A DNA stretch of 10,620 nucleotides from Candidatus Acetothermia bacterium. Its GTDB lineage: Bacteria > Bipolaricaulota > Bipolaricaulia > RBG-16-55-9 > DRXL01. The translations under genes were made by a program, and so were the position numbers. The DNA is taken from the NCBI GenBank assembly GCA_028275205.1, contig JAPWVB010000036.1, forward strand, positions 1-10,620. The letters run 5' to 3'. Position 1 is the stretch's first letter. Every line of letters begins with the position of its first letter. Under the pieces are notes generated by a model. That model saw nothing but the letters and a program-made list of their open reading frames with translations, was not told the DNA's origin and made no database searches. Below, piece after piece: positions 1 through 5,878 of this stretch.

Positions 1-1
1 C

Positions 2-325
2 TTCAGCGACGAGACGGCTTTGAGACTCCCCTTTGGCGTCTTTAACTGTGTTGACTTTGACTTCGCTGACTTCGACGGAGACAAAGACCTAGACATCGCG
101 ATGGTGCGGCTGCAGCAAGTCCCGCAGGCGCCCAATCTCTTGCTGATGAACGACGGTCGGGGGTACTTTATCGCCATAGACCTCCCGGTGGAAGGGGGCA
201 ACGAGGGTGGCAACGGCGTAGCCTTCAAGGACTTCACGGGAGACGGCAAGCCCGACATCTACATCGCGCGCATCGGCCAAGACGTGCTCTTGGTCAATCG
301 AAACGCAGGGGTCTCGCGACCGTAG
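2..325 (+). CDS. FG-GAP/VCBS repeat protein, C-terminal fragment
   Basis: This is the 3' end of a gene whose frame is open to the left window edge, so the real start lies outside; the TTG at position 20 is not a supported start. Two calcium-binding-like repeat cores are visible: a run of Asp residues DFDGDKDLD around positions 68-94, and DFTGDGKPD around 227-255, each followed by a short beta-strand (DIAM, DIYIAR). This DxDGDxxxD pattern is typical of FG-GAP/VCBS repeats, which form integrin-like beta-propellers in exported or cell-surface bacterial proteins. The C-terminus ends shortly after the second repeat with no obvious sorting signal. Its substrate or partner cannot be told. A strong terminator follows 17 nt after the stop, so it is transcriptionally separate from serS. 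Confidence 0.8.
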   Translation, partial: FSDETALRLPFGVFNCVDFDFADFDGDKDLDIAMVRLQQVPQAPNLLLMNDGRGYFIAIDLPVEGGNEGGNGVAFKDFTGDGKPDIYIARIGQDVLLVNRNAGVSRP

Positions 326-341
326 CTTCGTCCCTTCCCAA

Positions 342-379
342 AGCGCCCCGGCCGGAGACTAGCCGGGGCGCTCCTTTTT
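342..379 (+). terminator. Intrinsic terminator after the FG-GAP repeat gene
   Basis: A perfect 11-bp G+C-rich stem (342-352 with 362-372) closes a 9-nt loop and is followed by CC and five T residues at 375-379. This is a classic Rho-independent terminator for the partial upstream gene. It ends only 3 nt before the candidate serS -10 box, so the two transcription units are packed back to back. Confidence 0.93.
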
Positions 380-382
380 GAC

Positions 383-388
383 TACAAT
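383..388 (+). promoter_or_regulatory. Candidate -10 box of the serS promoter
   Basis: TACAAT at 383-388 differs from the TATAAT consensus at one position and would place transcription start near 395, about 32 nt before the serS ATG. The -35 position at 17-bp spacing falls in the terminator stem (360-365) and does not resemble TTGACA. The context ACTACAATA resembles ACTATAATA of the mtaD promoter in this window. The call rests on the -10 and on position, so it is moderate. Confidence 0.5.
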
Positions 389-426
389 AGACGCAACATT
401 CTCCAACTACTCAAGGAGATGGCACG

Positions 427-1707
427 ATGCTGGACATCAAACTGATCCGCGAGAACCCTCAAGAAGTTGAGCGACGTCTGCGCACCCGAGACGAGTCTAT
501 ATCTTTGGGCCCGCTGCTCAAGCTCGACGAGGAGCGCAGAAAGCTCATCACTCAAGTGGAGCAGCTCAAGGCGCAGCGCAATAGAGCGACAGAGCAGATC
601 GCGCTTCTCAAGCGAGAGAAGAAAGAGAGCGAAGCCCAAGCCCTCATCGCCGAGATGGGGCAGATCTCCGATACGATCAAATCGCTCGATAGTAAGCTCG
701 CTCAGATCGAACAAGAGATCCAAGATTTTCTCGCTCGTCTGCCCAATCTGCCTCATGCGAGCGTCCCCGTCAGCCCCAACAAGGGCGACAAGAAAATCTT
801 AAGAGAGTTTGGGCAGAAGCCCCAATTTTCGTTCCCGTTCAAAAATCACATAGAGCTTGGGGAGCAGCTAGGGCTGCTGGACTTCCCCAGGGCCGCGAAG
901 ATCGCCGGGTCGCGCTTCCCGCTCTATCGCGGCAAGGGCGCCCTCTTGGAGATGGCCCTCATCAGCTTCATGATGCGCTATCACTCAGAGAAGAATGGGT
1001 ACATCCCGATCTTCCCGCCGTTTTTGGGCAATCCCGAAAGCTTCTTTGCCGCAGGGCAATTACCCAAATTTGCTGACCAAGTCTACTTCTGCCCCGAAGA
1101 TAAACTCTATCTCAACCCGACTGCGGAAGTGCTGCTCACCAACCTCCATCGGGATGAGATCTTAGATGGCTTGCAGCTCCCGTTAAAATATTGTGCGTAC
1201 ACAGCGTGTTTTAGAAGAGAGGCCGGCACCTACGGGGAAGAGGAGAAGGGCCTCATCCGCATACATCAATTTAACAAAGTCGAGCTGTTTAAGTTCACCA
1301 AGCCCGAAGAGTCTTACAAAGAGCTCGAGAGCCTCGTCGAGGACGCCGAAGATATCTTACAAGAGCTGAATGTGCACTATCGGGTGGCGCTGCTGCCCAC
1401 GTGCGACTTGGCGCAGCAATCAGCAAAGACGATAGACCTAGAAGTCTGGATTCCCTCGCAGAATCGCTACTATGAAGTGAGCTCCATCAGCAACTGTGAG
1501 GACTTCCAAGCGCGGCGGGGCAACATCCGCTTCCGGCGCGAGAAGGGGAGCAAGCCCGAATACGTGCACACTCTGAACGGCTCGGGCTTGGCGACATCGC
1601 GACTCTTTGTGGCGATCTTGGAGAACAATCAGCAGCCCGACGGCTCGGTGCTCATCCCCAAGCCCCTGCAGGAGTACGTGGGCACAGATCGCCTGACGCC
1701 GCCATGA
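427..1707 (+). CDS. serS: Seryl-tRNA synthetase
   Basis: Class II aminoacyl-tRNA synthetase that activates serine with ATP and loads it on tRNA-Ser (and on selenocysteine tRNA where present), in the cytoplasm. The 426 residues match the usual bacterial length. Residues about 27-105 are rich in Lys, Glu, Gln and Leu and form the long antiparallel coiled-coil arm that grips the tRNA-Ser variable arm. Motif 2 is seen as CFRREAG (261-267) followed by GLIRIHQFNKVE, and motif 3 as LNGSGLATSR (383-392), with the ATP-binding Arg 392 and the typical AILEN continuation. The ATG at 427 has AAGGAG at 413-418, 8 nt upstream, and gives the family N-terminus MLDIKLIRENP. A second ATG at 419 is out of frame. 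The stop overlaps the start of the next gene as ATGA, an odd coupling of a tRNA synthetase to a secreted protease. Confidence 0.98.
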   Translation: MLDIKLIRENPQEVERRLRTRDESISLGPLLKLDEERRKLITQVEQLKAQRNRATEQIALLKREKKESEAQALIAEMGQISDTIKSLDSKLAQIEQEIQDFLARLPNLPHASVPVSPNKGDKKILREFGQKPQFSFPFKNHIELGEQLGLLDFPRAAKIAGSRFPLYRGKGALLEMALISFMMRYHSEKNGYIPIFPPFLGNPESFFAAGQLPKFADQVYFCPEDKLYLNPTAEVLLTNLHRDEILDGLQLPLKYCAYTACFRREAGTYGEEEKGLIRIHQFNKVELFKFTKPEESYKELESLVEDAEDILQELNVHYRVALLPTCDLAQQSAKTIDLEVWIPSQNRYYEVSSISNCEDFQARRGNIRFRREKGSKPEYVHTLNGSGLATSRLFVAILENNQQPDGSVLIPKPLQEYVGTDRLTPP

Positions 1708-2966
1708 GATCCCTGAGAACGATACTCAGTCTTATCGTATTAGCGAGCAGCGCCGGGGCGTGGGCGCAGCAACTTGAGGCCCCAGATCTCGTCGTCGCAT
1801 CGGTGCGCCTCGACCCAGCGTTCCCTACGCCGGGCAGCACCGTGCAGATCATCGCGACTGTCACGAATCAAGGCACGCGCACCACCAACGACGTCTTCGC
1901 GGTAGAGTTCAAAGCCGATAGAGTCCAGATCGGCGTGCGCTTCTTCGCTGATCTGGCCCCAGGACAATCTCTCGATGTGGCTATCAGCTGGGACGCCAAG
2001 CCCGGCGAGACCGTCTTTCGCGTCACCGTAGACCCGTTCAAGACCATCTCGGAGCTGGACGAGAGCAACAATACTTTCTATAAGATCGTCAACGCGACCA
2101 ACAACGAATTTACTGGGGCGGACTTGGTCGTGCGCCGCGTGAGCGTCGAAGCCGAGTCGCTCACCGCGGGGGAGCCGGCGCGGCTGGTCGCAACAGTAGC
2201 GAACATCGGGCAGGGGCCAGCGGCGTTCGTGCCCGTGGGCTTCTACGTTGATGGCGAACTGCTCGCCATCGAGACGGTGCGCGAGAGCCTGCCCGCCGGG
2301 CAAGAGATGACGATAGCCATCCCTTGGACGATCGAGGCCGGCGAGCGGGTCCTGCGTGCCAAGGCCGATCCCAACGGGGAAATTTTTGAACTTGATGAAG
2401 CGAACAATGCGTGGGCAGACTATGGTGAGTTTGCGCCCCTGCCCAATCGGTGCGCGCAGATCGTCTCGCTGGAGTTCGCCAGCACGAGCCTCGTGCTCCT
2501 TGAAGAGATGACGTCGTGGCCCACTTCTGACGTGATGAGCGTCTTCATCCCGGCGATTCGACGCCAGATGGAGCGCGACTACGAGGGCGTGAACGTTAGG
2601 TTCTATCTGCGCCAGCCCACGGGGATCTTCAGCACGGTCTTCTTCTCACCGGAGAATCGTCTGCCGATCTTGGGGTTAGCGCCGTTAGATTTTGGGAACG
2701 TGCGCAAGGACGACCGTGGGTTTGTCTTTGTCGGGAGTTTTCACATAAATCGTGGGTTGCGGCTGGCGCCGCCGGAGCTGTTGGCGATTCTTCTTGCCAA
2801 GGTTGCCAGCCACGAGCTGGGGCATATGCTGGGGCTGGGGCACAACCCCAACGGGGGCATCATGAACGCCCAGGCCGAGATCAACCCCTACTTAGTGCAG
2901 AATGAAAAATTCCGTCCTGAAGACTTAGAGTATCTCAAGCGAATCCTGCCGATGGACTGCCGGTAA
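1704..2966 (+). CDS. Secreted CARDB-domain zinc metalloprotease
   Basis: A 420-residue exported protein. Residues 1-21 are a Sec signal peptide: Arg-containing start, hydrophobic core LIVLASSAGA and a likely cleavage after AWA. Two CARDB-type beta-sandwich adhesion domains follow, at about 25-128 (from PDLVVASVRL to ELDESNNTF) and about 139-240 (from ADLVVRRVSV to ELDEANNAW). The C-terminal part carries HELGHMLGLGH at 370-380, the HExxHxxGxxH zinc site with catalytic Glu 371, followed by a Met-turn-like GGIMNA at 384-389. This combination is the metzincin signature. The likely role is extracellular proteolysis with the CARDB domains as binding or spacing modules; the substrate is unknown. The ATG overlaps the serS stop (ATGA) and has no clear ribosome-binding site of its own, so translation is probably coupled to serS. 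No propeptide cysteine switch was recognised. Confidence 0.88.
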   Translation: MRSLRTILSLIVLASSAGAWAQQLEAPDLVVASVRLDPAFPTPGSTVQIIATVTNQGTRTTNDVFAVEFKADRVQIGVRFFADLAPGQSLDVAISWDAKPGETVFRVTVDPFKTISELDESNNTFYKIVNATNNEFTGADLVVRRVSVEAESLTAGEPARLVATVANIGQGPAAFVPVGFYVDGELLAIETVRESLPAGQEMTIAIPWTIEAGERVLRAKADPNGEIFELDEANNAWADYGEFAPLPNRCAQIVSLEFASTSLVLLEEMTSWPTSDVMSVFIPAIRRQMERDYEGVNVRFYLRQPTGIFSTVFFSPENRLPILGLAPLDFGNVRKDDRGFVFVGSFHINRGLRLAPPELLAILLAKVASHELGHMLGLGHNPNGGIMNAQAEINPYLVQNEKFRPEDLEYLKRILPMDCR

Positions 2967-2985
2967 ACAGTTCTCAGTTAATAGT

Positions 2986-3000
2986 CCATCTTGAGGATGG
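2986..3000. other. Weak hairpin between convergent protease and trpS genes
   Basis: CCATC (2986-2990) pairs with GATGG (2996-3000) around a 5-nt loop in the 34-nt gap between two converging stop codons. The stem is short and has no T-run on either strand. It may contribute to ending transcription, but it does not meet the standard of an intrinsic terminator. Confidence 0.25.
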
Positions 3001-3990
3001 CTAGGGAAGCAGTCTTCCCACCCCGATGCGCTCGCGCGCCTCTTCGAGAGTCTTTCGCGCCACGGCACGCGCCCTCTTCGCTCCCTCGTGCAAGATCTCG
3101 CGCACTTCCGGCTCTTTGAGCTGCGCCCGCCGCACCCGGATGGGCTCCAACGCCTTGATTAAATAGTCTGCAACGGCTCGCTTGAGCGGCTCGTATTTGA
3201 GTGTACCCTTGGCATAGTCTGCCTCAAACTGATCGTAGATCTCTTGGGGCGCCGTCAGCTTCAGCAATAAGAAGAGATTGGCCACCCCAGGGCTTTTCTC
3301 TGGAGTTCGCGGGCCGATATCTGTCACAGCGGTTTTGATCTTCTCGCGGATGGACTCCTCCGGCTCGGTAAGCGCAATATAGTGCTTAGGCCCAAGGGAC
3401 TTGCTCATCTTGCGCGTGGGATCGGCCGGGGACATCACGCGCGGGGCTTCGGTGAGCAGCGCCTCCGGCTCTGGGAAGGTCTCGCCAAAGCGAAAGTTGA
3501 ATCGTCTCGCGATGCGGCGCGCCAGCTCAATGTGCTGCAATTGATCCTCGCCCACGGGCACCTTCGAAGCTTTATAGATGAGAATATCCGCGGCTTGCAA
3601 GACGGGGTACGTGAACAGCCCGCAGCTCACAAATTCTTGGGTCTCCCCTTTCTCTTTAAATTGCGTCATCCTTTGCAGATCCCCATAGGAGGTGACGGCG
3701 CTTAGAATCCAGCTCAGCTCCGTGTGTTCTGGGACCTGCGACTGCACAAAGAGCGTGCACTTTTGTGGATCGAGCCCGCAGGCGAGCAAGTCCATCGCCA
3801 TCTCAATTGTATTTTTTCTGAGCTCTTGGGGGTCGTGCTCGACCGTGATCGCGTGGTAATCTACGATCGAGTAGAAGCACTCGTACTGGTCTTGGAGGGC
3901 GACGTAATTTTTGACCGCGCCGAAGTAATTCCCAATATGGAGGGCGCCTGTGGGTTGGATGCCGGAGAGGACAACAGATTTGGGGGCCAT
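3001..3990 (-). CDS. trpS: Tryptophanyl-tRNA synthetase
   Basis: Class I aminoacyl-tRNA synthetase charging tRNA-Trp in the cytoplasm. With the ATG at 3990 it has 329 residues, close to the bacterial norm. The ATP-binding signatures are present: GALHIGN with HIGN at 18-21, and KMSKS at 194-198 preceded by MSPADPTR. The GVxQPTG-like strand LSGIQPTG precedes HIGN at the usual place. The frame also has a GTG at 4023 that would add 11 residues (MIGFGSSSVAS), which are not family-like. The ATG 3990 start gives the canonical N-terminus MAPKSVVLSGIQPTG, but no ribosome-binding site precedes it. The best such site in the leader lies further upstream, before a small ORF ending 10 nt from this ATG, so reinitiation is plausible. 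The gene converges on the secreted protease and is divergent from mtaD. Confidence 0.97.
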   Translation of the reverse strand: MAPKSVVLSGIQPTGALHIGNYFGAVKNYVALQDQYECFYSIVDYHAITVEHDPQELRKNTIEMAMDLLACGLDPQKCTLFVQSQVPEHTELSWILSAVTSYGDLQRMTQFKEKGETQEFVSCGLFTYPVLQAADILIYKASKVPVGEDQLQHIELARRIARRFNFRFGETFPEPEALLTEAPRVMSPADPTRKMSKSLGPKHYIALTEPEESIREKIKTAVTDIGPRTPEKSPGVANLFLLLKLTAPQEIYDQFEADYAKGTLKYEPLKRAVADYLIKALEPIRVRRAQLKEPEVREILHEGAKRARAVARKTLEEARERIGVGRLLP

Positions 3991-4000
3991 AGAAGCTACG

Positions 4001-4042
4001 CTAGAGGAGCCAAAGCCGATCACCGACGAGTTTCTGGGTCAT
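4001..4042 (-). CDS. Possible 13-aa trpS leader peptide with a Trp codon
   Basis: ATG at 4042 opens a 13-codon frame reading MTQKLVGDRLWLL and ending with TAG at 4003-4001, 10 nt before the trpS ATG. It is the frame best served by a ribosome-binding site in the trpS leader: AGGTGAT, a 7-nt match to the extended Shine-Dalgarno sequence (TAAGGAGGTGATC), begins 16 nt upstream of its ATG. It carries one TGG codon, the eleventh, near its end, directly upstream of the tryptophanyl-tRNA synthetase gene. trpS itself lacks a visible ribosome-binding site. These points suggest a regulatory leader whose translation senses Trp-tRNA supply or feeds ribosomes to trpS. No terminator or clear antiterminator pair was found, and a 13-codon ORF can arise by chance, so the call is tentative. 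Confidence 0.4.
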   Translation of the reverse strand: MTQKLVGDRLWLL

Positions 4043-4075
4043 CGTCCATCACCTTCTCTCAGAGTGAGTGTGCTG

Positions 4076-4104
4076 ATTATAGACAGGGCGCAGCGGGTTG
4101 TCAA
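4076..4104 (-). promoter_or_regulatory. Consensus sigma-70 promoter of trpS
   Basis: Read on the minus strand this is TTGACA (4104-4099), a 17-bp spacer and TATAAT (4081-4076): both hexamers match the housekeeping consensus perfectly. Transcription should start near A4069, giving about 78 nt of leader before the trpS ATG, long enough to hold the candidate leader ORF. Confidence 0.92.
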
Positions 4105-4110
4105 GAGTGA

Positions 4111-4139
4111 TTGCCTCAGCACGGTTTTTTCACTATAAT
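4111..4139 (+). promoter_or_regulatory. Sigma-70 promoter of the mtaD operon
   Basis: TTGCCT at 4111-4116 (four of six consensus bases), a 17-bp spacer and a perfect TATAAT at 4134-4139. The predicted start of transcription is near 4146, only about 9 nt before the mtaD ATG at 4155. It is back to back with the trpS promoter; the two -35 boxes are separated by 6 bp, so their polymerase footprints must overlap. Confidence 0.85.
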
Positions 4140-4154
4140 ACACACTCAGCGAGC

Positions 4155-5447
4155 ATGGCTATCCTCATCCGAGACTGCACAGCTATTACTATGGGCGATC
4201 CCCTGGTGCGCCGGGGCGTCTCCATCGCCATCGAAGACGGCAAGATCTCAAAGATCAGCGAGAACCCACAAGACTTCGAGGGCACGCACTTTGACACCGT
4301 GCTTGACGGGAAGAATAAGCTCGTACTCCCTGGCTTCGTCAACGCCCACACGCACCTGGCAATGGTCTTGCTCCGGGGATACTCCGACGACAGAAACCTC
4401 CAAGAGTGGCTCGAACAAGAGATCTGGCCCGCTGAGAGAAAACTCACCGAAGACGACGTCTACTGGGCATCACTGGTGGGAATCGCCGAGATGATTCGCT
4501 CCGGCACGACGACCTTCTGCGATATGTATTTCTTCATGGACGCCGTGGCTCAAGCAGTCAAAGAATCAGGGCTGCGCGCTGTGCTCTCCTACGGGATCAT
4601 CGCGCCCCAGCCGGGGGAGAAAGCCCAACGAGAACTTTCTGTCACCGAGAAATTTCTCAGAGAGTGGCACAACGGCGCCGAGGGGCGCATTCGCGTTGCC
4701 GTCGGCCCCCATGCACCATACACGTGCTGTGACGAAGTCTGGCGGGATGCACGCGCCCTCGCTTTGCAGTATAATACGATTATTCACACACATCTGCAGG
4801 AGACCTTAGCCGAAGTGAACGAGTCTTTCCGTCGGTATCAGAAGAGCCCCACCGAGCGCCTGGAGGCGCTGGGGGTCTTTGAGGCTCCCACGGTCGCGGC
4901 GCATGGGGTGCATCTGCGCGATAGCGACGTCGCGACCTTAGCGCGGCGCGGCGTAGGTCTCGCTCACTGCCCCACGAGTAATCTAAAATTGGGCTCAGGG
5001 ATCGCCCCCGTGAAGAGATACAAACAGATGGGGTTGCGCGTGGGGATCGGCACCGACGGCGCAGCGTCGAATAATAATTTAGATATGCTCGAAGAGCTGA
5101 GATTAGCGGCGCTGCTCGCGAAACGCGATGACCCCACGGCGCTGCCCGCCGCGGAAGCGCTCCAGATGGCTACCCAATCTGGAGCCCAGATTCTGGGGCT
5201 GGAGGGGGTCGGGCACTTGGCCGAAGGCGCCGAAGCTGATATTATGTTAGTCAATACGAGCGGCGCTCACTGGCAGCCGGGGCACAACCCCGTCTCGGAT
5301 TTGGTCTACGCAGCCCAGGCCAGCGACGTCGAGACGGTGCTGGTCGCCGGGCGGATTGTTATGAAAGAGAAAGAGATTCTCACGTTTGACGAGGAGCGCG
5401 CCAAGGCGAACGTGCGCGCCCTCAGCGCGAAATACCGGAAGCTCTAA
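4155..5447 (+). CDS. mtaD: 5-methylthioadenosine/S-adenosylhomocysteine deaminase
   Basis: A 430-residue cytoplasmic metal-dependent deaminase of the amidohydrolase superfamily (MtaD/TrzA-AtzA branch). It converts methylthioadenosine or S-adenosylhomocysteine to the inosyl form, helping to clear products of methylation and polyamine synthesis. Metal-site residues line up with the family: HTH at 65-67, THLQE with His 213 and Glu 216, AHGVH with His 250, and TDGAASN with Asp 301. The His250-Asp301 spacing equals that remembered for the Thermotoga enzyme TM0936. GHTHLAMVLLRG-like and IWPAE segments support MtaD over a triazine hydrolase; exact substrate preference is inferred. The ATG at 4155 starts the family N-terminus (MAILIRDCTAITM). 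An upstream in-frame TTG at 4098 would lie above the promoter and is rejected. No ribosome-binding site precedes the ATG, and the leader is predicted to be about 9 nt. rpsO follows after 25 nt. Confidence 0.9.
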   Translation: MAILIRDCTAITMGDPLVRRGVSIAIEDGKISKISENPQDFEGTHFDTVLDGKNKLVLPGFVNAHTHLAMVLLRGYSDDRNLQEWLEQEIWPAERKLTEDDVYWASLVGIAEMIRSGTTTFCDMYFFMDAVAQAVKESGLRAVLSYGIIAPQPGEKAQRELSVTEKFLREWHNGAEGRIRVAVGPHAPYTCCDEVWRDARALALQYNTIIHTHLQETLAEVNESFRRYQKSPTERLEALGVFEAPTVAAHGVHLRDSDVATLARRGVGLAHCPTSNLKLGSGIAPVKRYKQMGLRVGIGTDGAASNNNLDMLEELRLAALLAKRDDPTALPAAEALQMATQSGAQILGLEGVGHLAEGAEADIMLVNTSGAHWQPGHNPVSDLVYAAQASDVETVLVAGRIVMKEKEILTFDEERAKANVRALSAKYRKL

Positions 5448-5472
5448 CACACAAAGGAGGAATGACGGAACC

Positions 5473-5742
5473 ATGGCACTCACCCAGGAAGAGAAAGCGA
5501 AGATTGCCGAGCCGTTTCGCATCCATCTGCAAGATACGGGTTCGGTGGAGGTGCAGATCGCGCAGCTGACCGAAGAGATTCGTCGGCTCACAGAGCACTT
5601 GAAAGTGCACAGGAAAGATTTTCATTCCCAGCGCGGCTTGATGATGAAGGTCGGGCGGCGCAAGCGGCTCCTGCGCTACCTGGCCCAAAACAAGCCAGAA
5701 AAATACCTACAGGTGATCGAGCAGCTGGGGATACGCGGCTAA
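5473..5742 (+). CDS. rpsO: 30S ribosomal protein S15
   Basis: Small-subunit protein that binds the central domain of 16S rRNA early in assembly. The 89 residues equal the standard bacterial length. Family landmarks are clear: HLQDTGSVEVQIAQLT (18-33), LTEHLKVHRKDFHSQRGL (about 38-55) with the rRNA-contacting His and Asp, and a basic VGRRKRLLRYL helix. The start is fixed by MALTQEEKAKI. A strong AAAGGAGG lies at 5453-5460, 12 nt from the ATG, a slightly long spacing. An out-of-frame ATG at 5462 sits only 1 nt after that site and is unlikely to be used. The gene lies 25 nt after mtaD without a visible promoter, so it is probably in the mtaD transcript, and it precedes pnp as in many bacteria. 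Confidence 0.98.
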   Translation: MALTQEEKAKIAEPFRIHLQDTGSVEVQIAQLTEEIRRLTEHLKVHRKDFHSQRGLMMKVGRRKRLLRYLAQNKPEKYLQVIEQLGIRG

Positions 5743-5770
5743 GAGATTCTATGGACAGCCCAAGAGGAGT

Positions 5771-5845
5771 CGTTACAGGTTGCAAGTTGTAAGGTGCTCG
5801 TGAAGGGGCTCTTCGCGCGCACCTTCGAACTTGTCACTTGTAACG
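5771..5845 (+). promoter_or_regulatory. Long hairpin in the rpsO-pnp intergenic leader
   Basis: Positions 5771-5805 pair with 5811-5845 in one continuous register around a 5-nt loop (GGGCT). By hand count 31 of 35 positions pair (28 Watson-Crick, 3 G-U), with mismatches only at 5781, 5789, 5790 and 5798. There is no T-run after it, so it is not a normal terminator. Such a long, nearly perfect duplex is a natural RNase III substrate. In E. coli a long pnp leader hairpin cut by RNase III mediates PNPase autoregulation, and this one occupies the same place, between rpsO and the pnp start 34 nt downstream. The outer arms contain tandem GTTRYAR heptamers, so a dispersed palindromic repeat is the main alternative. 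Confidence 0.75.
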
Positions 5846-5863
5846 GCTCTCGGTGCGGCTGTC

Positions 5864-5871
5864 GAAGGAGA
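5864..5871 (+). promoter_or_regulatory. pnp ribosome-binding site
   Basis: GAAGGAGA at 5864-5871 lies 7-8 nt before the ATG at 5879. It decides that start over the longer open frame beginning at TTG 5831, which would initiate inside the right arm of the leader hairpin without a ribosome-binding site. Confidence 0.85.
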
Positions 5872-5878
5872 GACAGCT

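Noticed and set aside
1740..2303. Minus-strand open frame of 187 codons opposite the metalloprotease
   Set aside because: Antisense to two recognisable CARDB domains, with no start signal or family resemblance.
2986..3000. Intrinsic terminator between the protease and trpS
   Set aside because: Only 5 bp of stem and no T-run on either strand; kept as a weak hairpin, not as a terminator.
4001..4069. T-box or classical attenuator upstream of trpS
   Set aside because: The leader of about 78 nt is far too short for a T-box, and there is no terminator hairpin with a T-run between the leader ORF and trpS.
4098..4154. Extended mtaD start at TTG 4098
   Set aside because: It lies upstream of the predicted transcription start, and its codons run through the -35 and -10 boxes; the family N-terminus begins at ATG 4155.
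5831..5878. Extended pnp start at TTG 5831
   Set aside because: It would begin inside the hairpin arm with no ribosome-binding site; ATG 5879 has a strong site and the canonical PNPase N-terminus.
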